Source of the DNA: Sphingomonas sp. 3P27F8
GTDB lineage: Bacteria; Pseudomonadota; Alphaproteobacteria; Sphingomonadales; Sphingomonadaceae
Assembly (NCBI RefSeq): GCF_005502745.1
Contig: NZ_SCNL01000013.1
Location: 1 to 64,000 of the forward strand
Length of the DNA: 64,000 nt
Reading direction: 5' to 3'
The notes below the pieces were generated by a model. The model searched no databases. It saw only the letters and a list, made by a program, of their open reading frames with translations, and was not told the origin of the DNA. Each line of letters begins with the position of its first letter. The first letter of the stretch is position 1. Made by a program: the position numbers and the translations under genes. Shown here one piece after another: positions 1 to 9,431 of the stretch.

Positions 1-3
1 CTC

Positions 4-333
4 ATGGCCGAGCGTCGCGATGACGATTCCGATGGCGGCACCGGGATCGGGATCGCCACCCGCACGCGGACCCGCACCAAACAGCCCACGCCTTATCGCG
101 TGCTGATGCTCAACGACGATTACACGCCGATGGAGTTCGTCGTGCTTTGCCTCCAGCGCTTCTTCCGCATGAACATGGAAGAGGCGACGCGGGTGATGCT
201 GCACGTCCATCAGAAGGGCGTCGGTGTGTGCGGGGTGTTCAGCTATGAAGTGGCGGAAACCAAGGTCAGCCAGGTGACGGATTTCGCGCGGCAGAACCAG
301 CATCCGCTGCAATGCACGCTCGAAAAAGCGTGA
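4..333 (+). CDS. clpS: ATP-dependent Clp protease adaptor ClpS
   Basis: Adaptor that binds the ClpA N-domain and hands N-degron substrates to ClpAP in the cytosol. The 109-aa protein has a disordered, charged N-terminus (about residues 1-28), then the ClpS core: [17 protein letters not shown], which carries the N-end-rule pocket Asn-Asp-Asp, and later VMLHVHQKG with the conserved His. Length and core match the family. The ATG at 4 is the first start visible, but the window begins three bases earlier, so an upstream start cannot be excluded. No clpA is visible; murA follows 60 bp downstream on the same strand. Confidence 0.95.
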   Translation: MAERRDDDSDGGTGIGIATRTRTRTKQPTPYRVLMLNDDYTPMEFVVLCLQRFFRMNMEEATRVMLHVHQKGVGVCGVFSYEVAETKVSQVTDFARQNQHPLQCTLEKA

Positions 334-393
334 TCGCCGATCTTCTCTGATCGCCGCTTGGCGCGGTGAACAGGGTTCGATAGACGCGGTCGG

Positions 394-1677
394 ATGGACC
401 GTATCCTCATCCGTGGCGGCAACCGCCTTTCCGGCACCCTCCCGATTTCCGGCGCGAAGAATGCCGCGCTCACGCTCCTGCCCTGCGCGTTGCTCACCGA
501 TGAGCCGCTGACGTTGCGCAATCTGCCGCGGCTCGCGGATGTCGACAGCTTCGGTCATCTGCTCAATCAGTTGGGCGCCTCCACCGCGATCGAAGGATCG
601 AGGCCCGAGGATTTCGGCCGCGTGATGACGATCCGCGCCGGCAAGCTCACCTCGACCGAGGCGCCATACGACATCGTGCGCAAGATGCGCGCGTCGATCC
701 TCGTCCTCGGCCCGATCCTCGCGCGTGCGGGCGAGGCGCGGGTGTCGCTACCGGGCGGCTGCGCGATCGGCAATCGCCCGATCGACCTGCATCTGAAGGC
801 GCTGGAAGCGATCGGGGCCGATCTGGAAATGTCGGCCGGCTACGTCACCGCGCGCGCCCCCGGCGGACGATTGGCAGGCGGGCGCTATTCCTTCCCGATC
901 GTGTCCGTGGGCGCGACCGAGAATGTCGTGATGGCCGCCGTCACCGCCAGAGGCTCCAGTCGCATCGAGAATGCCGCGCGCGAGCCGGAAATCGTCGATC
1001 TGTGCCGCTGCCTCGTCGCGATGGGCGCGCATATCGAGGGGATCGGCACCGAGACGCTCGAGATCGAGGGTGTGGAGCGGCTGCACGGCGCGACCTATGC
1101 GGTGATGCCGGATCGGATCGAGGCGGGCAGCTATGCCTGCGCCGCCGCGATCACCGGCGGCGATATCGAACTCACCAACGTGGACGCGAGCGACATGGGC
1201 GCGACGCTGGACGCACTGCGCGCGGCGGGCGTCACGGTGGCGGAGGGCAAGCGTTCGGTGCGCGTGTCGGCAACCGGCAAGCTCGCCCCGCTGACGCTTT
1301 CCACCGCTCCCTTCCCCGGCTTCGCCACCGACATGCAGGCGCAGTTCATGGCGATGCTGTGCAAGGCCGACGGCGCGAGCGTGCTGACCGAGACGATTTT
1401 CGAGAACCGCTACATGCACGTGCCCGAGCTGGCGCGGATGGGCGCAGACATCCAGGTGCATGGGCGGACGGCGGTGGTGCGCGGCGTCGATCGCCTCGTC
1501 GGCGCCCCCGTGATGGCGACGGACCTGCGCGCGTCGATGAGCCTGATCCTCGCCGGCCTCGCGGCCGAGGGGGAAACGGCGGTCAGCCGCGTCTATCACC
1601 TCGATCGCGGCTACGAGCGGCTGGAGGAGAAGCTGAGCGCCGTAGGGGCCGATATCGAGCGTGCCAGCGACGGTTGA
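394..1677 (+). CDS. murA: UDP-N-acetylglucosamine 1-carboxyvinyltransferase MurA
   Basis: First committed step of peptidoglycan synthesis: transfers enolpyruvate from PEP to UDP-GlcNAc in the cytosol. The 427-aa length is typical of MurA. The N-terminus ([20 protein letters not shown]) holds the substrate-binding Lys-Asn. The catalytic-loop Cys is at about residue 123 in [18 protein letters not shown]; this Cys is the fosfomycin target in the family. The end has the usual [19 protein letters not shown] and [14 protein letters not shown]. The stop lies 15 bp from the end of the convergent acyl-CoA ligase. Confidence 0.97.
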   Translation: MDRILIRGGNRLSGTLPISGAKNAALTLLPCALLTDEPLTLRNLPRLADVDSFGHLLNQLGASTAIEGSRPEDFGRVMTIRAGKLTSTEAPYDIVRKMRASILVLGPILARAGEARVSLPGGCAIGNRPIDLHLKALEAIGADLEMSAGYVTARAPGGRLAGGRYSFPIVSVGATENVVMAAVTARGSSRIENAAREPEIVDLCRCLVAMGAHIEGIGTETLEIEGVERLHGATYAVMPDRIEAGSYACAAAITGGDIELTNVDASDMGATLDALRAAGVTVAEGKRSVRVSATGKLAPLTLSTAPFPGFATDMQAQFMAMLCKADGASVLTETIFENRYMHVPELARMGADIQVHGRTAVVRGVDRLVGAPVMATDLRASMSLILAGLAAEGETAVSRVYHLDRGYERLEEKLSAVGADIERASDG

Positions 1678-1692
1678 GCCGGGCCGCCGCCG

Positions 1693-3288
1693 TCAGGCGA
1701 TCCCGGCAAGCCCCCTCGCCTTGCCGTAATCGGCCTTGCCATTGGGCGCCCGCAGCGACTGATCCGTCGCGACGAAAAGCTTGGGCTGCTTGTATCCGGC
1801 GAGTCGCGCGCGCAGATCGTCGCGCACGGCATCCTCCGCATAGCCATCGCCCGCCTGAACGACCGCCGCCACGGCCTGCCCCCATTTCGGATCTGGGATG
1901 CCGAACACCAGCGCGTCCTCGACGCCGGGGCACAGCTTCAGCGCCTCCTCCACCTCCTCGGGGAAAATCTTCTCGCCGGCCGAATTGATGCAGGCGGAGC
2001 CGCGCCCGAGCAGGATCAGCGTGCCGTCTGCGGCCACCTCAGCGAAATCGCCGGGGATCGAATAGCGCACACCGTCGATCGTGCGGAAGGTACGCGCGCT
2101 CTTCTCCGGGTCCTTGTGATACTCGACCGGATTGGGGGGCCCGAGCGCCACGATCCCGCGCATCCCCGATCCCGGCACCACGTCGCGATCCTGCTCATCG
2201 AGCACCCGGCAGCGCGGGCCGACCATGAACTTGGCGGTTTCCACCGTGCCCTCGCGGGTGGTGATCGACACGCCCATGCCGATCGCCTCGGAAGAACTGA
2301 AGTTATCCTGGCACATCGCCTCGGGCATATGCTGGAGCAGCCCGTCCTTCACGCCCTGCGTCCACATCACGCCGGATGAAATGATCACCCGCATCGACGA
2401 AACGTCCCAGCGGCCGGGCGCGGCATCGAGCGCATCGACGATCGGCCGCGCGAAGGCATCGCCGACCACGACCAGCCGGTTCGCCTTCCAGCGGTCGATC
2501 GCGTCCAGGGCCTCCTCCGCGCGAAAGCTCTTGCCGGGCAGCGTCGCCACCATGCCACCGCCCAGCATGGCGCCATAAGCGGATAGCAGGCCGGTGCCGT
2601 GCATGATCGGCGGGCCAACCACCGTCCTGGGATAATCGGGATTGGCGGCGGCGAACGATGCGGCCTGCTCCACATCCTCGGGCAACGGCAGCCCCTGCGC
2701 AGCCGCCGCCGCCAGCCCGATCGCGTTGAGATCGGCATGGGTCCACACCACGCCCTTCGGCATTCCGGTCGTGCCGCCGGTGTAGATGAAGAAGCGATCG
2801 GCCGGATCGCGAATGATATCCAGCGATGCGCCGTCGCCCTCCGTCAGCGTCCGCTGCGATACGGCGAAGGCTGGCGGGGCATCGGCGGAACCACCCCATT
2901 CAACCCATGTACGCACGAGCGGGGCGCGATCGACCACCGCCGCCACCGCATCGCGCAGCCGCGCGTCATAGAACAGCACGGTCGCGTCGCTATCCGCCAG
3001 GATGTAGGCCAGTTCATCCGCGACATAGCGATAGTTGACGTTGACGTGGGCGCCGCGCGCCTTCCAGCAAGCCATCAGCGCGATCATGTAATCGGCACTG
3101 TTATAGGCATAGAAGGCCACGCGCTCGCCCGGCTGCAGGCCCCGTTCGATCAGCGCGCGGGCGAGATTGTTCGATCGGCGGCGAAACTCGCCCCAGTCGA
3201 TCACCTCGTCTCCGTGCGCCAGCGCCACGCGATCGGCGGGAATCTTCCGCTCGACCGCCTCGATCATGTCGCCAAAGTTGAAACTCAC
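1693..3288 (-). CDS. AMP-forming acyl-CoA ligase (FadD-like)
   Basis: Adenylate-forming enzyme that activates a carboxylic acid with ATP and loads it on CoA. The P-loop YTGGTTGMPKGVVW is near residue 180. The A8 motif GRGSACINSAGEKIFPEEVE and the C-terminal lysine in APNGKADYGKAR are present. The A8 form resembles ligases annotated for sterol/terpenoid side chains, but substrate cannot be assigned. I take the GTG at 3288, which overlaps the stop of the upstream ligase as GTGA; the longer frame from 3324 begins with an implausible Arg-rich run inside the previous gene. Third gene of thiolase-ligase-ligase. About 531 aa. Confidence 0.88.
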   Translation of the reverse strand: MSFNFGDMIEAVERKIPADRVALAHGDEVIDWGEFRRRSNNLARALIERGLQPGERVAFYAYNSADYMIALMACWKARGAHVNVNYRYVADELAYILADSDATVLFYDARLRDAVAAVVDRAPLVRTWVEWGGSADAPPAFAVSQRTLTEGDGASLDIIRDPADRFFIYTGGTTGMPKGVVWTHADLNAIGLAAAAAQGLPLPEDVEQAASFAAANPDYPRTVVGPPIMHGTGLLSAYGAMLGGGMVATLPGKSFRAEEALDAIDRWKANRLVVVGDAFARPIVDALDAAPGRWDVSSMRVIISSGVMWTQGVKDGLLQHMPEAMCQDNFSSSEAIGMGVSITTREGTVETAKFMVGPRCRVLDEQDRDVVPGSGMRGIVALGPPNPVEYHKDPEKSARTFRTIDGVRYSIPGDFAEVAADGTLILLGRGSACINSAGEKIFPEEVEEALKLCPGVEDALVFGIPDPKWGQAVAAVVQAGDGYAEDAVRDDLRARLAGYKQPKLFVATDQSLRAPNGKADYGKARGLAGIA

Positions 3289-4847
3289 GCGGCGGCGCCT
3301 TCGACGAGCGGCTTCTTCCCCCAATATTCGTCGCGAAGCAGCCGTTTATAGAGCTTGCCGGTGTCATGACGCGGCAGCTCGGCGCGAAAATCGATGCGGC
3401 GCGGCGTCTTGACGTGGCTGAGATGCTCCCGCGCGAACGCGGTCAGCTCGGCGGCAAGTCCCTCGCCGGCTTCCGCCATGTCGCGCGGCTGGATCACCGC
3501 GATCACCTCTTCGCCCATTTCCTCGTGCGGGGCACCGATCACCGCGACATCCGCCACCTTGGGATGCGTGACGAGCAGATTCTCGATCTCGGCAGGATAG
3601 ATGTTCACGCCCCCCGAAATTATCATGAAGCTCTTGCGATCGGTGAGGTAGAGATACCCTTCCTCATCCACCCAGCCCACATCGCCCAGCGTGGTCCAGC
3701 CGTGGCTGTCGGTGGAGTCGGCCGTCTTCTCCGGGTCGTTGTGATAGGTGAAGGTGCGCTCACCGGTCGGGCTCTCGAAATAGATCGTCCCTTCGGTCCG
3801 CGGGGGCACCTCGTTACCGTCCTCGTCACAGATGTGGGTGATCGTGGTGAGGTTGCGTCCCACCGAGCCCTTGTGCGTCAGCCATTCCGCCGCCTGGATC
3901 GCGTGGAAGCCGTTGCCCTCGGTGCCGGCGTAATATTCGCCGACGATCGGCCCCCACCAGTCGATCATCGCCTGCTTCACCGGCACCGGGCAGGGCGCCG
4001 CCGCGTGCCACACCGCCTTGAGCGAGGACATGTCGTATTTCGCGCGCACCTCGGGGGGCAGTTTCAACATGCGGATAAAGTGCGTCGGCACCCACTGGGC
4101 GTGGGTGACCTTGTATTTCTCGATATATTCCAGCGCCTTTTCGGGATCGAACCGGTCCATGATGACGACCGTGCCGCCAAGCTGCTGCACCGCCATCGAC
4201 CAGCGCAGCGGCGCGGCGTGGTACATCGGGGCCGGGCTGAGATAGACGATGTCGGGCGTCCAGCCGTAAAGTGCCTGCCCCAGCATGACGAGCGGCGACG
4301 GGTTCATCCCCAGCGGCTCTTGCGGCAGCGCGAACCGCACGCCCTTCGGCTTGCCCGTGGTGCCGGACGAATAGAGCATGATCTGGCCGGGAGAAGGGTC
4401 TGCGATCGGCGCGGCGGGCTGCGCGTCGCGCGCGGCCTCGTAGCTCTCATAGCCTTCGGCCGTGCCGCCGACCATGAAGCGCCGCAGATCCGCGATGCGC
4501 GGCAGCAGCGCGGCGGCGCACGCCTCGGTCGCCTTCGACACGATCAGCACGCGGCAGTCGCCGTCGCGAAGGATATAGTCCACCTCGTCGACCATCAGCT
4601 TCGACGACAGGCAGGTGACATACACCCCGGCCCGCTCCGCCGCCCACATCACCTCCAGATAGCGGGCGTTGTTGTCCATCATCACGGCGATCGCGTCGCC
4701 GCGCTTCAGGCCCAGCGAGCGGATCAGTTGCGCGCCCTGGTCGGCGCGGCGATCCAGCTCGGCATAGGTTACCGTCTCGCCCGTGGCGGCTATTACATAG
4801 GCGGCCTTGTCAGGCGTCGCCCGAGCATGAGCGACCGGATGCAGCAT
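3285..4847 (-). CDS. AMP-forming acyl-CoA ligase
   Basis: Second adenylate-forming acyl-CoA ligase of the cluster, 520 aa. Motifs in order: P-loop LYSSGTTGKPKGVRF near residue 160, YYAGTEGNG (A5-like) near 310, GDVGWVDEEGYLYLTDRK (A7) near 400, IISGGVNIYPAEIENLL (A8), and the C-terminal catalytic lysine in RHDTGKLYKRLL. This is a fatty-acid/aryl-type ligase of unknown substrate. The start has GGAGAG 8-9 bases upstream. It lies 61 bp after the thiolase and overlaps the next ligase by 4 bp, so the two ligases are probably translationally coupled. Two dissimilar ligases together suggest two different acid intermediates. Confidence 0.92.
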   Translation of the reverse strand: MLHPVAHARATPDKAAYVIAATGETVTYAELDRRADQGAQLIRSLGLKRGDAIAVMMDNNARYLEVMWAAERAGVYVTCLSSKLMVDEVDYILRDGDCRVLIVSKATEACAAALLPRIADLRRFMVGGTAEGYESYEAARDAQPAAPIADPSPGQIMLYSSGTTGKPKGVRFALPQEPLGMNPSPLVMLGQALYGWTPDIVYLSPAPMYHAAPLRWSMAVQQLGGTVVIMDRFDPEKALEYIEKYKVTHAQWVPTHFIRMLKLPPEVRAKYDMSSLKAVWHAAAPCPVPVKQAMIDWWGPIVGEYYAGTEGNGFHAIQAAEWLTHKGSVGRNLTTITHICDEDGNEVPPRTEGTIYFESPTGERTFTYHNDPEKTADSTDSHGWTTLGDVGWVDEEGYLYLTDRKSFMIISGGVNIYPAEIENLLVTHPKVADVAVIGAPHEEMGEEVIAVIQPRDMAEAGEGLAAELTAFAREHLSHVKTPRRIDFRAELPRHDTGKLYKRLLRDEYWGKKPLVEGAAA

Positions 4848-4908
4848 TTCTCACTCTCCAAAAGAAGGGCGCGGCGACATCTTGCGCGTCGTCCACGCCG
4901 GCATTTCT

Positions 4909-6168
4909 TCAGCTCTCGACGCGTTCGACGATGATCGCCGGCGCCATGCCGCCGGCGGCACACATCGTGACGAGGCCATAGCGCTTGTTCTGTCGCTCAA
5001 GCTCATCGACGACGGTACCGATAAGGATCGATCCGGTCGCGCCGATCGGGTGGCCCAGCGCGATCGAGCCGCCGTTGACGTTGACCTTGGAGCGGTCGAG
5101 ATCGAGATCGCGGATGAACTTTTCCGCCACCACGGCAAACGCCTCGTTGATCTCCCATAGATCAATATCGTCCTTGGTGAGACCCGCCTTCGCGAGCACC
5201 TTCTTCGCCGCTGGGACTGGCGCGTTTAGCATTAGCGTGGGATCGTCGCCGATATTCGCCATCGCAACAATGCGTGCGCGCGGCTTCAGGCCATGCTTGT
5301 CAGCATATTCCTTTGAAGCGAGCAGCACCGCCGCCGCCCCGTCCACGACACCCGAAGAGTTGCCGGCGTGGTGGAAATGCTCGATCTTCAAATCGGGATA
5401 TTTGCGATTGATCTGCGCACGGAATGTGTCGCCCTTCTTGTTATAGGGCATATCCGCGATCGCCGCGAACGAGGGCTTGAGACTGGCAAGCCCCTCCGCC
5501 GTGGTTTGCGGGCGCGGATATTCGTCCTTGGCGAGCACGACATTGCCAGAGTCGTCCGTCACTGGAACGATCGACTTGTCGAAACGCCCTTCGGCAATCG
5601 CCACCGCCGCCTTGCGTTGGCTTTCCAGGCCGAGCGCGTCGAGTTCCTCGCGAGTGATCCCTTCCATGCTGGCGATCGCATCGCCACAGATGCCCTGATG
5701 GCTCTGCGGATGCGCGGCATTGAGCCGCTCGTTTCCCGATCCCATGCCTAGCATTGGCTTGCCGGCTTCCATATCCTCCTGCGACATGGCGGCCGTGAGG
5801 CTCATCATCTCGGTGCCCCCCGCGATAACGAGGTCTTCCATCCCGGACATGATCTGCGCCGCCGCAAAGTTCACCGCGGTAATCCCGCCGCCGCAGAAAC
5901 GATCGAGCGTCGTGCCACTAGCCTTAACGTCATAGCCGGCATCGAGCGCCGCCATACGGCCCATGTCCCCGCCCTGCTTCCCGCGCTGGGTGGAGGTGGA
6001 CCAAATGATATCGTCCACCTCGGCGGTGTTGAGATTATTACGTTCCTTGATCGCCTTAAGCACGGTCGCCGCGAGATGCTGCGGATGCAGATCAGCCAGC
6101 GCACCCTTTCCCTGCTTGCCGATTCCACGCGGCGTGCGAACGGCGTCGATGATATAGGCGTCGGGCAT
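4909..6168 (-). CDS. Acetyl-CoA acyltransferase (thiolase)
   Basis: Thiolase that cleaves 3-ketoacyl-CoA with CoA, or condenses two acetyl-CoA. It has 419 aa. The nucleophilic Cys is residue 92 in LDRFCGGGITAVN, the His is in NEAFAVVAEKF, the oxyanion-loop motif is GGSIALGHPIGATGS, and the acid/base Cys is in VTMCAAGGMAPAII. All catalytic residues are intact. GGAGAGG precedes the ATG. It is the first gene of a three-gene minus-strand operon with two CoA ligases and is divergent from a tetR gene; the shared 80-bp gap holds a palindrome. Catabolic use (beta-oxidation-like) is the natural reading from context. Confidence 0.94.
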   Translation of the reverse strand: MPDAYIIDAVRTPRGIGKQGKGALADLHPQHLAATVLKAIKERNNLNTAEVDDIIWSTSTQRGKQGGDMGRMAALDAGYDVKASGTTLDRFCGGGITAVNFAAAQIMSGMEDLVIAGGTEMMSLTAAMSQEDMEAGKPMLGMGSGNERLNAAHPQSHQGICGDAIASMEGITREELDALGLESQRKAAVAIAEGRFDKSIVPVTDDSGNVVLAKDEYPRPQTTAEGLASLKPSFAAIADMPYNKKGDTFRAQINRKYPDLKIEHFHHAGNSSGVVDGAAAVLLASKEYADKHGLKPRARIVAMANIGDDPTLMLNAPVPAAKKVLAKAGLTKDDIDLWEINEAFAVVAEKFIRDLDLDRSKVNVNGGSIALGHPIGATGSILIGTVVDELERQNKRYGLVTMCAAGGMAPAIIVERVES

Positions 6169-6224
6169 TGCAACCTCTCCAGACCTGATGACGGCGCCGC
6201 CTCTTTACCGGCGCCAATTTCCAG

Positions 6225-6240
6225 CATAACCTTGGTTATG
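6225..6240. promoter_or_regulatory. Palindromic operator between thiolase operon and tetR
   Basis: A perfect inverted repeat, CATAACC-TT-GGTTATG, with 7-bp arms lies in the divergent gap. On the minus strand a TTGACA hexamer (6256 down to 6251) sits so that the palindrome covers the expected -10 region of the thiolase-ligase operon. It ends 9 bp before the preferred tetR start, so it could also control tetR. Size and symmetry suit a TetR-family dimer. The assignment to this TetR is inference. Confidence 0.7.
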
Positions 6241-6249
6241 GTACAGGGG

Positions 6250-6828
6250 ATGTCAAGCGTGTCGCCAGCAATTCAGACCGCAGCGCGGTCGCCGGACCTC
6301 ACGCCGCGCGATTGGCTGGAAGCGGGCCAGTCTCTCTTGCGAAGGGGCGGCCTGAAGGCGCTCAAGCTACGGCCGCTCGCGGAGGAGCTGCGCGTTTCCA
6401 CTGGCAGTTTCTATCATCATTTCAAGGATTTCGATGATTATCAAGGGCAGCTCGCGCGCTATTTTGCAGAAGATCAGGTAACTGACCTGATAGACGCGCT
6501 GGAGCGCGCTACCTCCGATCCGATCGCGCGCATACGCCTGCTGGGACAGACCGTTCGCCGGCGGGGCGCCTCCAGGCTGGCGATCGCTATGCGCGCGTGG
6601 GCGGAAAGCGATGCGCGCGCGCGCGCCGCGGTTGAACGCCACGATGAACTGATGCTCGATTTTCTGGCGCGCAGCCTCACCCAGGCGGGCTTCACCCGGC
6701 ATGAGGCAGAGGTTCGCGCCTATGGGTTAATCACGCTGGGGCTGAGCAAGGTCCACGCGCCGCATCTCGACATGGCATCGTTGTTCGATTCGCTGCTCGA
6801 TATCATGATCGCGCGCGCAGCCGCCTGA
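6250..6828 (+). CDS. TetR/AcrR-family transcriptional regulator
   Basis: DNA-binding repressor of about 192 aa. The N-terminal helix-turn-helix is recognisable in SLLRRGGLKALKLRPLAEEL followed by RVSTGSFYHHFKDFDDY, the usual TetR recognition-helix signature. The C-terminal helical domain is the likely ligand sensor. I chose the ATG at 6250; the ATG at 6238 lies inside the palindromic operator, which would put the operator within the coding region. It is divergent from the thiolase/ligase operon and overlaps the next gene by one base (TGATG). It most likely represses both directions until an acyl-CoA or pathway intermediate binds; the ligand is unknown. Confidence 0.9.
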   Translation: MSSVSPAIQTAARSPDLTPRDWLEAGQSLLRRGGLKALKLRPLAEELRVSTGSFYHHFKDFDDYQGQLARYFAEDQVTDLIDALERATSDPIARIRLLGQTVRRRGASRLAIAMRAWAESDARARAAVERHDELMLDFLARSLTQAGFTRHEAEVRAYGLITLGLSKVHAPHLDMASLFDSLLDIMIARAAA

Positions 6829-7787
6829 TGAGGGCGCTAGTCGTCTCCGCTCTCTCGCCCGATCTGTCGGGCACCGCAATCGTGGATGTCACGGCGCCTC
6901 GCCCCGCGCCCGGCAAGGTGCTGGTGCGGGTGAAGGCCGCGTCGCTCAACTATCCTGATCTGCTGATGACGCGCGGCGAATATCAGCTCAAGCCTCCGCT
7001 TCCCTTTGTGCCCGGCATGGAAGTAGCGGGCGAAGTGATCGCGGGCGACGGATTTGCGCCGGGCGAGGCTGTGGTTTGCGGCACACGCCTTGGCGGCTTC
7101 GCAGAGATCGTTTCGGCCGACGCGGCGGGTATCCGCCGAAAGCCCGAGCACCTCTCGTTTGCCGAAGCCGCGTGTGTCGGCACCGCCTATCTCACCGCTT
7201 ATGTCGCGCTGGTGCGGCTTGGCATGGCTCAGCCCGGCGAATGGGCGCTGATCCACGGCGCAACCGGCGGCGTCGGGTTGGCTGCGGTGGACCTCGCGAA
7301 ATCCCTCGGCTGTCGCGTGATCGCCTCCTCCCGCTCCGCGGAAAAGCTTGCGCGGGTGGCGGCGGACTATGCACCCGAAGCCACCGTGATCGCGCCGGGC
7401 TTTCGCGAGAAGGTGAAGGAGATCACCGGTGGAGGCGCGAACCTGATCTATGATCCCGTCGGCGGCGACGTTTTCGACGAATCGACGCGCTGCATCGCGT
7501 TCGGCGGCCGTCTGTTGGTAGTGGGCTTCACATCAGGCCGGATCGCGACCGTCTCCACCAACATGCCGCTCATCAAGGGCTTCTCGGTCGTCGGCGTGCG
7601 CGCCGGAGAATATGGACGGCAATTCCCCGACAAGGGGCGCGAGAACATGGATGCGGTCTGGCAACTTGCCGAGCAGGGACAGATCCGGCCGCGCGTGCAC
7701 GCCGAATATCCGCTCGCCGACTGGCGTGCCGCCTTCGAGGCGATGCGCGACAGCGCGATGGTCGGGAAGCTCGTTCTGGTGCCGTAG
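6828..7787 (+). CDS. NADPH:quinone oxidoreductase-like MDR protein
   Basis: Medium-chain dehydrogenase/reductase of the zinc-free quinone reductase/enoyl reductase type, 319 aa. The N-terminal GroES-like domain contains VRVKAASLNYPDLLMTRGEY and PGMEVAGEV. The Rossmann domain has the nucleotide-binding stretch IHGATGGVGLAAVDLAKSLG, and the family motif DPVGGDVFD follows. No structural zinc Cys cluster is seen. It is coupled to tetR by a one-base overlap and followed 30 bp later by a GMC enzyme. Likely a reductase acting in the same pathway; a second, longer paralogue lies at 38626-39627. Confidence 0.9.
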   Translation: MRALVVSALSPDLSGTAIVDVTAPRPAPGKVLVRVKAASLNYPDLLMTRGEYQLKPPLPFVPGMEVAGEVIAGDGFAPGEAVVCGTRLGGFAEIVSADAAGIRRKPEHLSFAEAACVGTAYLTAYVALVRLGMAQPGEWALIHGATGGVGLAAVDLAKSLGCRVIASSRSAEKLARVAADYAPEATVIAPGFREKVKEITGGGANLIYDPVGGDVFDESTRCIAFGGRLLVVGFTSGRIATVSTNMPLIKGFSVVGVRAGEYGRQFPDKGRENMDAVWQLAEQGQIRPRVHAEYPLADWRAAFEAMRDSAMVGKLVLVP

Positions 7788-7817
7788 AATAGCGAGAACA
7801 AATCAGGAGAGAATGAC

Positions 7818-9431
7818 GTGGCAGGCTATGACTATGTCGTTATCGGCGGCGGCTCCGCGGGATGTGCGCTCGCGGCACGACTTTCCGAGGATCCGGCGGC
7901 TAGCGTCTGCCTGCTGGAGGCGGGCGGCGCGAACAAGGAGATGCTGGTGCGGATGCCCGCTGGCGTCGGCAATCTTATCAAGGCCAAGGGCAAGCACAAC
8001 TGGGGCTTCTGGACGGAGCCGGAGCCGCATCTAGACAACCGCCGTCTGTGGTGGCCGCGCGGCAAAGGGCTCGGCGGATCGTCCGCGATCAATGGCATGG
8101 TCTATATGCGCGGTCATCCGCAGGACTATGACGAGTGGCGACAGCTCGGTCTCACGGGCTGGTCGTGGGATGACGTGCTTCCCTATTTCCGCCGTCTCGA
8201 AGGCCATCATCGGGGTGAGAGCGACGGGCTGCACGGCGCGGGCGGCCCGCTGATCGTTTCCGGCGGCGAGAATGACAGCCCGTTTCATGATGCGCTGATC
8301 GAGGCAGGCCGACAGGCCGGCTATCCGCTCACCGGCGATTTCAATGGCGCGGCGATGGAGGGGTTCGGCCGCTACGATCTGACGATCGCCAACGGCCGGC
8401 GCTGGTCCACCGCCGAGGCATATCTGCGTCCGGCAATGGAACGACGCAACCTTACGGTCATCACGGGCGCGCGCACAACGCGAATCGTGATCGAGAGCGG
8501 TCGCGCGATTGCGGTGGAATACGTCGCTGGCAATCAGCCCGCGCGCGTCGCGGTTGCGGGCGAAGCTCTTTTGTGCGCGGGCGCGGTGCAAAGCCCGCAG
8601 ATCCTCCAGCTTTCCGGCATCGGCGATCCCGCACGCCTGAAAGATGCCGGCGTCCGCGCAGTTCACGACCTGCCTGGCGTCGGCGAGAATCTGCAAGACC
8701 ATCTTGATGTCATCATGAACTGGCGCTGCCACGGCCTGACCACCGCCTATTCTGCGACGAAGGGACTGCGGCAGATCCGGATCGGTCTCGAATATCTGCT
8801 CCGTGGCACCGGCTATGGGCGGCAACAATTCCTTGAATCCGGCGCCTTCGTGAATTCGCGCGCCGGCTTGTCGCGCCCGGATATACAGATCCATGGCGTG
8901 CTCGCGATCATGCAGGATCATGGCAAGGTGCGCGTGAAGCAGGACGGCTTCTCGATGCATCTGTGCCAGCTTCGCCCGGAAAGTCGCGGCCGCGTGACGA
9001 TCGCATCGGGCGATCCGCTGGCGGATCCGTTGATCTTTGCCAATTACCTGAGTCAGCCCGAGGACGTGCGCGTTATGCGCGAATGCGTGAAGATCGGGCG
9101 CGACGTGGCCTCACAGGCCGCGTTTGATCCCTATCGCGACGACGAGATCGCACCCGGCGCAAGCGTGCGCAGCGATGCCGAAATCGATGCCTGGGTCCGT
9201 CAGAAGTCGGAAACGATCTACCACCCGGTCGGCACGTGCAAGATGGGCGTCGATGGCGATCGGATGGCCGTGGTCGACGCGCAGCTCAGGGTGCGTGGGG
9301 TGGAGGGGCTACGCGTCGTCGATGCCTCGGTGATGCCAACTCTGGTGGGATCGAATACCAACGCGCCGACTATCATGATCGCGGAAAAGGCGGCGGATAT
9401 GATCCGTCGGCGGGTGGCGCTCGCGGCCTAG
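7818..9431 (+). CDS. GMC-family FAD alcohol dehydrogenase/oxidase
   Basis: Glucose-methanol-choline oxidoreductase of 537 aa (choline dehydrogenase/PEG dehydrogenase relatives) that oxidises an alcohol to an aldehyde. The N-terminal FAD site is DYVVIGGGSAGCALAARLSE. GMC signature 1 is in RGKGLGGSSAINGMVYMRGH, signature 2 in GAVQSPQILQLSGIG. The C-terminal catalytic pair is His in YHPVGTCKMG and Asn in VGSNTNAPTIM. The GTG start has AGGAGA at good distance; the ORF reads MAGYDYVVIG. No signal peptide is evident. The stop overlaps the convergent beta-helix gene by 4 bp. The substrate cannot be told from sequence. Confidence 0.93.
   Translation: MAGYDYVVIGGGSAGCALAARLSEDPAASVCLLEAGGANKEMLVRMPAGVGNLIKAKGKHNWGFWTEPEPHLDNRRLWWPRGKGLGGSSAINGMVYMRGHPQDYDEWRQLGLTGWSWDDVLPYFRRLEGHHRGESDGLHGAGGPLIVSGGENDSPFHDALIEAGRQAGYPLTGDFNGAAMEGFGRYDLTIANGRRWSTAEAYLRPAMERRNLTVITGARTTRIVIESGRAIAVEYVAGNQPARVAVAGEALLCAGAVQSPQILQLSGIGDPARLKDAGVRAVHDLPGVGENLQDHLDVIMNWRCHGLTTAYSATKGLRQIRIGLEYLLRGTGYGRQQFLESGAFVNSRAGLSRPDIQIHGVLAIMQDHGKVRVKQDGFSMHLCQLRPESRGRVTIASGDPLADPLIFANYLSQPEDVRVMRECVKIGRDVASQAAFDPYRDDEIAPGASVRSDAEIDAWVRQKSETIYHPVGTCKMGVDGDRMAVVDAQLRVRGVEGLRVVDASVMPTLVGSNTNAPTIMIAEKAADMIRRRVALAA

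Noticed and set aside
3366..4934. 522-aa open frame antisense to the second CoA ligase
   Set aside because: Low-complexity Arg/His composition and no ribosome site; the minus frame has all ligase motifs.
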